Source of the DNA: Voacanga thouarsii
Lineage: Eukaryota > Streptophyta > Magnoliopsida > Gentianales > Apocynaceae
Length of the DNA stretch: 64,000 nucleotides
Assembly: GCA_026120185.1 (NCBI GenBank)
Contig: JANUWF010000008.1
Coordinates: 5,952,001-6,016,000 of the forward strand
Direction: 5' to 3'
Under the pieces are notes generated by a model. That model was not told the origin of the DNA. It saw only the letters and a list, made by a program, of their open reading frames with translations, and did not search any database. Positions 55,740 through 64,000 of this stretch are shown in pieces; the stretch's first letter is position 1, and every line of letters begins with the position of its first letter. The position numbers and the translations under genes were made by a program.

Positions 55740-57155
55740 GTCTCCAAGCTCAAAGCAATAAAAATCATCTTTTTTCACCATCTTAGTCACGTGGATTAGT
55801 CTCAGTATTTCCTGAAAGTGATCTCACTTGATGATCTCCAAGGAGTTCGGCTAGTTGTCCAATTTGATTCTCAAGGTTGCACATAGACGCTGCCAAATTT
55901 CCCATGGTTGCTTCTACTCCTTAGAACCGTGTCTCCATACCACTTACCAACTAGTTAACCAACTCCTTCAATGATGGCTTAGCCAATGGGGTATTGCAAG
56001 GTAAGGGCGGTTGAGTCATTTGAGCCCCAAAATTAGAAGAAGCTTTCCTAGGTTAGTTTTGGTTATTCCACAAAAAGTTAAGATGATTCCCCTAACCTGA
56101 GTTGTAAGTAGTGCTATAGGGATTATTACCTTGTCATTCATTGCCCACAAACGCTACTTATTCTACCAATTCTTGTGATGACCCTATGTTTTGGCACTCA
56201 TGATTTGGATGCCCCTCCCTAAAAAAGTCACAACTTACACTCATTACTTGTCTGTGGGAAGGAGACATCACCATTTACTCCATCTTTTGTATTAGTACCT
56301 CCATTTTGGCTTCCAAAACCGCCATTGCATCCACCTTCTGTATACTATGAACACGAGCTCTTGATCGTAAACTACCTCAAGCATAGTTGTTTGTTGCCAA
56401 ATTTTCAATCAAATCAAACACCTCCTCCGGGGTTTTAAAATTAATGCAGCCTCCTACAGATGCATCAACCAATTGCCTAGTAGCAAAACTTAAATCACTA
56501 TGAAAGATTTGCATTTGCATGCCTAGCTTGAACGCATGATGAGGACAATTTCTAAGCATTTCCTTAAACCTCTCCTAACACTCATAAAGATTTTCAGATT
56601 CTAATTGTTGGAAGGCATAAATATTAGTCCTAAGCTTAAATGTCCTAGCTGGGGGAAAGTATTTTGCCAAAAATGTTTCAGCTAAAATGTTCCAAGTGAT
56701 AATGGATCTGGCTAGCTAAGATTTTAACCAAGATTTCGCTCTATCTCTCAAAGAAAAGGAAAAAAGCCTTAGTTTGATGGCATCCTCAGAAAAACTATAC
56801 ATTTTAAAAGTATCACAGATTTCTAAAAAGCTTGCAAGGTGCGCATTAGGATCTTTCTTAGGCAGCCTATCAAATTGTACTATGTTTTGGATCATTTAGA
56901 TTATGTTAGGCTTTATTTCAAAGTTGTTAGCCTCTATCCTAGGTCTTATAATACTCGAGCCCGTACTCGAGATTGCAGGTTTCACAAAATCATCTATAGT
57001 CTGCATGTTAATTCAACCATTACCACCATTGTTGGTATAATTCACCTCCATGTCTTTTCTTACCCTTTTGCTTACAACCTTTCGAACCTCTGTAAGGGTT
57101 CTCTCTCTCTCTCAGGATCAAGATCTACTATATCGGCTTTAGATTGTTGGGTCAT
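55740..57155 (-). pseudogene. Athila/Tat-type gypsy gag
   Basis: The start is ATG at 57155 (MTQQSKADIVDLDPE). Conserved blocks follow: [102 protein letters not shown] and KTPEEVFDLIENLATNNYA. All match plant retrotransposon gag in order. A knuckle-like C.FFREGHPNHEC (one Cys changed to Phe) and NLENQIGQLAELLGDHQ follow. Several stops occur, for example after ATNNYA and in the LKS.LARS region. It would be the structural particle protein. No pol follows. Confidence 0.87.
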
Positions 57156-57394
57156 ACTCTAAGGGTAAGGTCTACAGAAAATAGGAGATAGTGAGATTAT
57201 AGAATTTACAAGTTAGATAGTTAGTACATATTTACAGATTTAGTTAGAAAAACTACAACTTGTAGGGACATTAAAGTACAAGTATACAAGAAAACAAAAT
57301 ATGGCACCTATGCATACACGAAATATATATACGTATTCACATATGAACATATAAACATATAAATATGGTTAAATCAACAAAATCCAAATTTTCA

Positions 57395-57427
57395 TGATAC
57401 TGTTCCCTAACAACGGTGCCAAAAACT
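57395..57427 (-). promoter_or_regulatory. Primer-binding region of gypsy element H
   Basis: On the minus strand directly after the LTR: AGTTTTTGGCACCGTTGTTA. It resembles the TTTGGCGCCGTTGCCGGGGA sequence found after the 5' LTR of Athila/Tat elements. This fixes the LTR as a 5' LTR on the minus strand. Confidence 0.7.
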
Positions 57428-58829
57428 TGATGCATAAATTTTGGGTGTATGAAAATCATCAAATTTAAATCCATCCCTTAGTCAAGTTTTAATTAAAACA
57501 TTAATCACAAAATACATATACAAGCAAATATACTCATCGCAAGCATGGCATAGAGAATTAATGAGTATCAATTCTCAATGGAACAAATACATACTAATAA
57601 CTTTTTATTCATTGTTTAATTGGTCAAATAAAGTAATAAAATTATTTAAAAAATAAAAATATATATACAACTCAAGGATGTGAAAATATGCAAATTAGAC
57701 AAAAGCTTTTGAAAACATGATAATAAAGCTCTTAGCCAATGTCACAATCAATTATTATCTTGGTTTCATGAAGGATTTTATATAGACCCACTTCGTTTGC
57801 AATCCACGGAATCACTACCTTCTAGTTAAATTAGTGAACATATTCTGCATCAACCAATTTATCCAAAAGATGCATTAAAATCAATCTTCATATAAACTTC
57901 TATATTCTAGGTGATTTAAAACATGAAATTAGTCATCAAACAACCTTTGATTACCTATGTTCTAGACAATTAACCCTTTTTTCAAGAAAGTTAAGAGATA
58001 ACAAATATGAAATCAATTAATTGAAGTCATTATCAACCTCTTTTTCAAGTAAGTTAATAACAAAAATCAATCAACCAACTTTGTAAGAAAAACAAGCAAT
58101 CAAATACCAAGAACAATAATCAATTGATCAAAGACTAAATTACTCAATAAACCATGAATCTCAAAGACAATGTCGAATTACAATGGAGATATTAAATACA
58201 TAATTGTTTAAGAAAAAGAAAACAAAGATAAAAGAAAGAACTCATAGATAAACCTCATTCTTCTCCCTTGAGAACTCTCTTGAACAACCCTCCATGATTT
58301 AGTGAATTCCTCCTTCTTTGAGTGATTTTCTGGTTTGCTCTTTCAATTCACCTCCAATCTCTCTTTTTCTTTTATGTTTTTTTCTTGTTTTCATAGGCCT
58401 TCTTGATGCTAAATTCATTGTTTGATAAGTCTTGGCCGAGTAGGATTCGAAAAATACCAAATTCATTGGAAAATTCCTAATTTTGGGCACAGAATTTTCT
58501 TACTCCAGAGTGGACCTGGCACTGGGTCCCTTCGACCTACCGAGTGTCAGGTGTGTTCTGTTTTCTTCCTTGAATATGCTCTATTTTCACTGTTTGGGCA
58601 GATTGGACCTGGCGATTGGTCCCCTTAGCAAGCCTGGCGCCAGGTGCCAGGTGCATGCGGGAAAATTCACCTTTTGCTCAAAATCAACTTAAATCTACAC
58701 AAATTTATTTAAAATACTTTATACAAGTAAAATATCAAATAGGAAGGAATATGTCTTGTTATTATAACAAAAGTATCTCAAATTGACCTCAAATAATTTG
58801 AAAAATAATGATGATTTTAGCCCCTAGCA
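57428..58829 (-). repeat. 5' LTR of gypsy element H (1.40 kb)
   Basis: Plus strand TGATGCATAAATTTTGGG…GCCCCTAGCA. Same family as 7407-8916, 29514-31380 and 61299-62720. The GC-rich block at 58510-58660 has GGACC…GGTCC hairpins twice (58513 and 58607) and the perfect palindrome CCTGGCGCCAGG (58633-58644). The open frames at 58422-58692 run across this block and are not proteins. Confidence 0.8.
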
Positions 58830-59969
58830 ATTTTGCAGAAAGCCAGCACATTCTCCAACAATGCCATGAAGGACCTGCTAGAGGTTATTACCAAGCCAAC
58901 AATACTGCACACAAGATGCCTGATTTTGGGTTCTATTGGTCAACCCTTTTTAAAGACTCTTACAGGTTTGTTAAAATTTGTGACAGATGTCAACACATAG
59001 GTAATATCTCTAAATCCATTGAGATGCCATTACAAATCTTTCAAGCTTGTGAGGTTTTTGGTTATTAGGGAATAGATTTTATGGGGCCTTTCCCTAGCTC
59101 TTTAGGTAATAAGTACACATTAGTTGCAGTTGATTATATTTCTAAGTAGGTAGAGGCACAAGCTTTGCCCACTAATGATGCACAAGTTGTAGTTAAATTT
59201 CTTAAAAGACTTTTTACCCGGTTTGGTGTACCTAAGGTACTTATTAATAATAAGGGTACTCACTTTTGTAATCATCAATTGGCAAAGGTTCTCAAACATT
59301 TAGGTGTGAGTCATAAGTTTGTTGTGGCTCATAAGTTTGCTACCCTATATCATCCACAAACAAATGACTAAGTTGAGGTAGTTAATAGAGAAATTAAAAG
59401 AATTTTGGAAAAAGTGGTCACTCATACTAAGAAATATTAGAGTTTAAAATCGGATTACATTCTTTAGGCCTATAGGACATCCTACAAAACTCCTATAGGC
59501 ATAACCCCGTATAGAATAGTTTATGGAAAATTCTGTCATTTGCCCGTAGAAACTGAACATAAGGCATATTAGGCCATTAGATTGGTTAATTAATTTTAAC
59601 CTTGGGAATGCTGGAAAAAGAAGGTTGCTTTAATTAGATGAACTAGAATAATTGCGTAATGAAGCCTACTATAACTCCATGATTTACAAGGAGAAGGTGA
59701 AAATGTAGCATGACAAACAGATTATGCAAGAGCGGGAGTTCAAAAAGGGTGATAGAGTATTGCTATTCAACTCCTGATTACGACTCTTTCCTGGAAAGTT
59801 GAAGCCAAGATGGTCTGGACCCTATGAGGTAAGTAAAGTGTTTCCCACAAGAGCTCTTGAGGTTTCGCATCCAACAGCTGGAACTTTCAAGGTTCATGGC
59901 AGTTGAGTTAAGCATTATCTTGGAGAACACCTTGATCGTTTGAAGCAGATTGATCTTAGTATACATTGA
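58830..59969 (+). pseudogene. Athila/Tat-type gypsy integrase fragment (element G)
   Basis: Starts abruptly in the zinc domain: ILQQCHEGPARGYYQ and CDRCQHIGNIS (HHCC cysteines). The catalytic core follows with GIDFMGPFPSSLGNKYTLVAVDYISK in blocks (first Asp), LINNKGTHFCNHQLAKV (second Asp of the usual S/D-RGTHF changed to Asn) and TLYHPQTND.VEVVNREIKRIL (Glu). Then YKTPIGITPYRIVYGK, CHLPVETEHKAY and a C-terminal end ending LKQIDLS before TGA at 59967. Many stops. The preceding RT/RNase H is absent because element H borders it. Confidence 0.88.
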
Positions 59970-61283
59970 GAGTAGTTTGTTTCCTTTTCCTTGTTATTAT
60001 TGATATTACCTTTTCTTAGGTGTTAGATGTTATTTCCTGTGTTCTTTTATGTTCAGTTATTTCCTTTTCTATTTATGTTTTGTATTGCTTATGTTGTTTT
60101 TTTAGGAAGGCCTCATCATTGTAAAGGATAATGCTACCTGTTGGAATTCAACTCTCTTGGAAATATTTAACTGGAATTAATGATCAATAGGAGAGTATTC
60201 CTCCATTCTTTTCTTTTCCCTCTATTTTTCTTAGTCCCATGGTTAGGCTTTATTGTTATATTGTTGACAATTGAGGACAATGTCCAGTTTAAATGTGGGG
60301 ATGGAATGTAACCAATATTTTTCCAAGTGGATTTTTATTGCCAAGTAGATTTTGAGCATAAATTTTTGAATTTGTCTATAATGAAGTTGTGATGTTCTTT
60401 TTGGCTTTAGATATGGATTTGTCATTCACTTTTGGTTGGATTTTTGTTTAAAGTAAACTTGTGTATTGAGATGTTGCTAAGTTTTGAGAATTTAAGTTAA
60501 CCTGGGTTATATTTTGGTATTTGAGTTTTGTTTTACTCCTTAAGTTTGAATGTAGATGATGTGATGAAATATGGGTAAAGTTATTGATATATTTTTATGT
60601 TATGGATTTATAATTTATTTAACTTTGAACTGTAAATAAGGAATGCGAGCTGAAAAGAATTGAGTTGGAAAAAAATGAATGAAGAAGAAAATGCTCTTAT
60701 TTTCTAGATAATTTTTTACTGAAAATGGGGTCAATATGAAAAGAAGTAGCAAGTTTTGTTCGGTTCACTCTCTATCTCGAAGGCAAAAGAAAAAAAATGA
60801 AAAGCAAGAAAAAAATGATGACTATAAGGAGGCCTATACTTTGTCTAAAAAGAAATTCATTCACTTGATGTTATCAATTCCCTAAGTTATTAAATTAAAT
60901 TAAAAAAAAAAGTGGGCAGAGTGTTTCCTTATTTTGCTACTTAAAGTTGTGCAAATTTGAGTTCACGATACTTGAATTGGATAAATAGCTTGACTTGTAT
61001 GATTTGTGTTGTCTATACTTTTTCTTAAGGGGTGAAAATTTTTTCTTGTACTGAGTATAAGCTTGTTTAACTTAACTTTGATTGCCTTGGAATTATTTGG
61101 TTTAATACAAGAGTTTGCAAAGTTTTTTTTTTTTTTTTTTTAATGGTTGAGTGAATGATAAGTTTATGTTTAAGGGTGGAGGAATGTTATTGCTTTGTTG
61201 TGTATGAATTGATATTAGGAAATTGAGTTTGTTAATTTTTCTTACCTTGTCTTGAGTGTTTGCTTAGGGACAAGCAAATGCTT
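59970..61283 (+). other. Non-coding region between integrase and 3' LTR of element G
   Basis: No gene. A purine-rich tract AAATGTGGGGATGG at 60291-60304 follows TTGAGGACAATGTCC, as in the PTPD elements (43691-43720). The rest is AT-rich with a T17 run near 61123. In related Athila elements an extra ORF can sit here; none is visible. Confidence 0.65.
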
Positions 61284-61298
61284 AAGTGTGGGGGAATG
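61284..61298 (+). promoter_or_regulatory. Polypurine tract of gypsy element G
   Basis: AAGTGTGGGGGAATG immediately before the LTR start TGATAGGG; sets the orientation of the whole LTR family. Confidence 0.85.
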
Positions 61299-62720
61299 TG
61301 ATAGGGTATAAATTTACCTATATTTTTCTAGTTATTTGAGGTCATTTTCTGATACTTTTGATGCAATAACTAGTTAATTCTCTTCCTATTTGATATTCTA
61401 TCTATGGAAAGATTTTTCTGAGCTTTTATGCAAAAACTATTAAAAATTGAGTCAAATGTCGAATTTCCAATATAGATCCGGTGCCAGGTCAAAGAAGCTG
61501 AACAGTCATCGACCTAGCACTGGAGGAAATTTGAAAAATAGAGCAAAACAAAGAAAACTGGTCTAGTGTTGACTCGATGCTGGCTCAGTTGAAGTGAATA
61601 GGCTCTAGCTCATGTCGGTTAAGGCGGTCTGAAGTCCGATTTTGTGCAGAATTGGAAAAATTCAAGAATTCTTTTTGGTATTTACTTTATACTTGGATTA
61701 GAAATCTTCAAGAACGAATTTAGCTTTCTTCAAAGCTATAAATACATGAGAATTGGAGAAAATTATTTATAAAAGAATGGTGGACACGGGGATCAAAAAG
61801 AAGAATTACTCATTGAAAATAAGAATCTGCCAAGAATAGGAGCATTATTCAGGAAGGGCTTCAATTGAAGAGGAAGAGGACTTGTCTATGAATTCTTTCT
61901 TTTTCTTTTGTTTTCTTTTTTTGAATGATGATAAGATTAATGTTTTAATTGTATTTAGATATTGTTATTGAATTCATGATATTGTATTAACTTTAGTTTT
62001 TAAATCAATTGGTTATTATTTCTAGTATTTGGTTACATGATTTATTTAGTTGAGTCAGTTGAATGTTTTTTCTTCCTAATAGACTTGAAAAATGATGTTA
62101 GGAATAGGTTCAATTTAATTGATTTCATATTTGTTATGTCTTAGCTAGATTGCAAAGAAGGTTAAGAACAAGAAGTTAAGTAATTCAAAGATTGGTTGAT
62201 TTCACTTAGAATATAGGGCTATTAGCTGGTTTCATATTTATATCACCTGAAGTATAGGGGTATTTGTGAAGACTAAGTTTAATGTATCTTTTGAGTACGA
62301 CTGATGAGATAGAATATATCCATTAAGTTACTTAAAAGATAGGGAATCATGGATTACAAAAGAAGTGTTTCTAGGTTATTTTTTCATGATGCCAGAATCA
62401 TGATTAATTAAGGTATTTGCTAGCCAATTAATGTTATGTCTTTGAGAATTTCCATCTATATACATGAATCCTCTCCTATATCTTGTATCAACTTATTTTA
62501 TTTTCTTTTAATCAATTTTGTTAATAGGGTAAACAATATATGAAAAATGACTAGTGTGTACTTGTTCTTTAAGGATCGATACTCATTAACTTCTTATACT
62601 ATACTCAATGATGGGTATACTTGCTCATATGTGTGATTTGGAGATTATTGTTTATATTAAAACTTGATTGGAAATGGACTTTAAATTGCATAATTTTCAT
62701 AACCCAAATCTGACGCATCA
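61299..62720 (+). repeat. 3' LTR of gypsy element G (1.42 kb)
   Basis: TGATAGGGTATAAATTTACC…TCTGACGCATCA. Holds a diverged hairpin pair CCGGTGCCAGGTC (61478-61490) and GACCTAGCACTGG (61511-61523), 11 of 13 bases complementary. TATAAAT at 61308-61314 may be the TATA box or only LTR-start sequence. Confidence 0.8.
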
Positions 62721-63188
62721 ATTTAGTAATGTCTATCTAAAATTCAAAAATAAATTTACTTTTTTAGGATCTGTCAATGTGCGGTCACAAAACCCTCACT
62801 AATTAGCGATATTTTAGTGATGGCTATTGAGAACTATAATTTAATACTAAATAATTTGTAAAAGTCGTCACAAAACCCTCGTGAATTAGTGACTGTTTAG
62901 CGATGACTATAAAAAATTCAAAATTTAATTTAATTTTTTAGGATTTGCCAATATGCCCTCGTAAAACCCTCTCTAATTAGTGATGGCTATTGGTAATTAT
63001 ACATTAACACTAATTAATTGTGAAGTCGTTGCTAAATAGGGACCGTTTTGCGAGGGACTAGGTTTTCGTACCATAAACTGCCGCTGAGCAGTCGTTAAAC
63101 CATTACTATTTAGAGAATGCCCTAATCCCTCGCAAATCTGTTACTAATCTGAAAAATTTATAAAATAAAATAAAAAATTCAAAGTTTG

Positions 63189-63190
<2 letters not shown>
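62721..63190. repeat. Tandem repeat region with GTCGCTAAA-type motifs (CACTA-like subterminal region?)
   Basis: A unit starting TTAGGAT(C/T)TG(T/C)CAAT is found at 62764 and again 174 bases on at 62938. It contains CAAAACCCTC..TAATTAG.GAT and TTTAGCGATG words. Words of the type TTTAGCGAC and GTCGCTAAA are common in subterminal repeats of plant CACTA transposons. No transposase and no CACTA terminus is in the window. No gene here. Confidence 0.45.

Positions 63191-63229
<39 letters not shown>
63191..63229. repeat. (GT)n microsatellite
   Basis: About 19 GT units. Confidence 0.95.
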
Positions 63230-63230
<1 letters not shown>

Positions 63231-63294
63231 TATAACACCACCTGAAATGGTGGGAGGTTTGGTAGCATGTTTATAAAGTTTGATAAATAAATAA

Positions 63295-63298
<4 letters not shown>

Positions 63299-63336
<38 letters not shown>
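63299..63336. repeat. (TA)n microsatellite
   Basis: About 19 TA units after AAATAAATAAATAAAT; creates the Ile-Tyr repeat frame on the minus strand. Confidence 0.95.
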
Positions 63337-63934
63337 TAACATAAATATTAGGTGTATACACACACACACTAATAGATAAGTTGCAAATATTACATATATA
63401 TGCACTAACATATATACACTAACACTATTAGATTGATGTATTATATGTATATAGTTATAGTGTATGATTTTTATAATATTAGATATATATACACCAACAT
63501 ATATATACTCACTCATATATACTAATACTAATATACACTAATATATACAAACATATATATATATATATATAGATTATAGGTACATAATATGTATCTAAAA
63601 AAATCATATATATAGTATAGATATGTACTATACTATATCTAGTATCTAAAGTTCAGATATGTGTTTTACTTTATTTAATTGATAGTAGAATGCGCGAAAA
63701 GACATTATTAAGTGGAATATATTTATATATATAATATAAATATAATATAATATATAATATAATAATTTTATTAATTAAAAGAATTTGTTAATATGTTATA
63801 GAATATAATATAGTATATAATTAATATAAAATGCAAATAAACACAAGTATTCACATAGCCTAGTGTGGATTCATTCTGGCTATTGGGCTGAGTCGGGCCT
63901 GATTGAATAATTAATTTTTTTTTTAAATTTAAAA
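63337..63934. other. AT-rich, microsatellite-like DNA
   Basis: Scattered ACACAC, ATATAT and ACTAAC words; no coding signal. Another (TA)n run lies at 63551-63570. Confidence 0.7.
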
Positions 63935-63953
63935 TTTAGCGACCGTCGCTAAA
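63935..63953. other. TTTAGCGAC/GTCGCTAAA hairpin
   Basis: Perfect 9-bp arms around a single central C; same word as in the repeats at 62721-63190, followed by TCGAAAAC and, at the window end, GTCGTCGTTA. Probably another part of the same DNA transposon-like region, open at the right edge. Confidence 0.5.
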
Positions 63954-64000
63954 CTATCGAAAACTTAATTATAATATTATTAATTAAATGGTCGTCGTTA

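Larger units (their letters stand above)
43854..58829 (-). mobile_element. Gypsy-type element H: 5' LTR, gag and PTPD gene, no pol, 3' end lost in the palindrome; contains copia C
   Basis: Minus-strand order: LTR (58829-57428), primer-binding region, Athila-type gag (57155 to about 55740), a spacer with a GC-rich patch, PTPD gene (54690-53713, then 44585-44290), a purine-rich tract and then the palindrome turn. No protease, RT, RNase H or integrase is present between gag and the PTPD gene, so H is non-autonomous or an internal deletion derivative. Joining gag and PTPD in one element rests on strand and continuity; two adjacent fragments cannot be excluded. Confidence 0.6.
58830..62720 (+). 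mobile_element. Athila/Tat-type gypsy element G, 3' part
   Basis: Integrase, a purine-rich tract, a 1-kb spacer, the true polypurine tract and the 3' LTR, all plus strand. The 5' half is missing; the 5' LTR of H (opposite strand) abuts the integrase, so H probably inserted in G's pol. Confidence 0.82.

Noticed and set aside
58422..58692. Overlapping plus-strand frames of 68-69 codons
   Set aside because: They run across the GC-rich block of a minus-strand gypsy LTR; no homology.
63271..63516. 81-codon frame with an Ile-Tyr repeat
   Set aside because: It is a translation of the (TA)n microsatellite and neighbouring AT-rich DNA.

Overview
The window is nuclear DNA of a flowering plant, probably a eudicot, and it is almost entirely nested transposable elements. 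No intact host gene, rRNA, functional tRNA or CRISPR array was found. The evidence for a plant is L1-type LINE coding sequence, Ty1/copia elements of the Angela and Tork types, Ty3/gypsy elements of the Athila/Tat type, a plant mariner-like transposase, CTCCCTCCGTCC-type mariner termini and a plant VARLMGL-motif exon. Nearly every element reading frame carries stops, frameshifts or deletions.

Left part (1-6382): an L1 endonuclease/RT fragment on the minus strand; a 5'-truncated minus-strand Angela-type copia (copy A, with 3' LTR, RNase H, RT and part of integrase); and a truncated Tork-type LTR.

Copia D (6383-27082, plus strand) has its 5' LTR split by a 1.5-kb solo gypsy LTR (7407-8916) and by a complete mariner-like element (MLE, 8951-21084, TIRs plus TA duplication). 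The MLE carries a broken transposase (minus strand) and an exon-like piece of a VARLMGL/DUF3741-motif gene (plus strand). An LTR-like element E1 (13504-20783, GAATG target duplication) sits in the MLE, and a second one, E2 (14676-18877, TGCAA duplication), sits in E1 in opposite orientation. Relative age can be read from the nesting: copia D, then MLE, then E1, then E2. Copia D continues with primer-binding site, a 2-kb leader, gag, protease, integrase and RT, and is cut off at about 27082 by the LTR of a minus-strand copia (F).

The centre (31381-58829) is a large inverted structure. Two copies of a gypsy-type element that encodes a plant transposon-protein domain ('PTPD' below) lie tail to tail around a point near 43834. 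Each copy carries its own Angela-type copia, inserted antisense at sites only 15 bp apart in the host element: B (32244-43051, ACAAC duplication) and C (44586-53712, near-perfect 5-bp duplication). B contains a further E element (33075-37313) and the scar of another (41727-42860). C is structurally complete from LTR to LTR but has many stops. The right-hand PTPD copy (H) has a 5' LTR, a primer-binding region and an Athila-type gag, but no pol.

Right end (58830-64000): an Athila-type integrase, polypurine tract and 3' LTR on the plus strand (element G), then a repeat region with GTCGCTAAA-type motifs resembling CACTA subterminal repeats, then microsatellites and AT-rich DNA.

The most unusual signal is a set of GC-rich hairpin-forming blocks (GGCGCC, GGACC...GGTCC, GGCTCA...TGAGCC) that recur in the gypsy LTRs and also in the untranslated leaders of unrelated copia elements. 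Other unusual signals are tRNA-like Pol III boxes inside the E elements, and the paired Angela insertions in the inverted host element.
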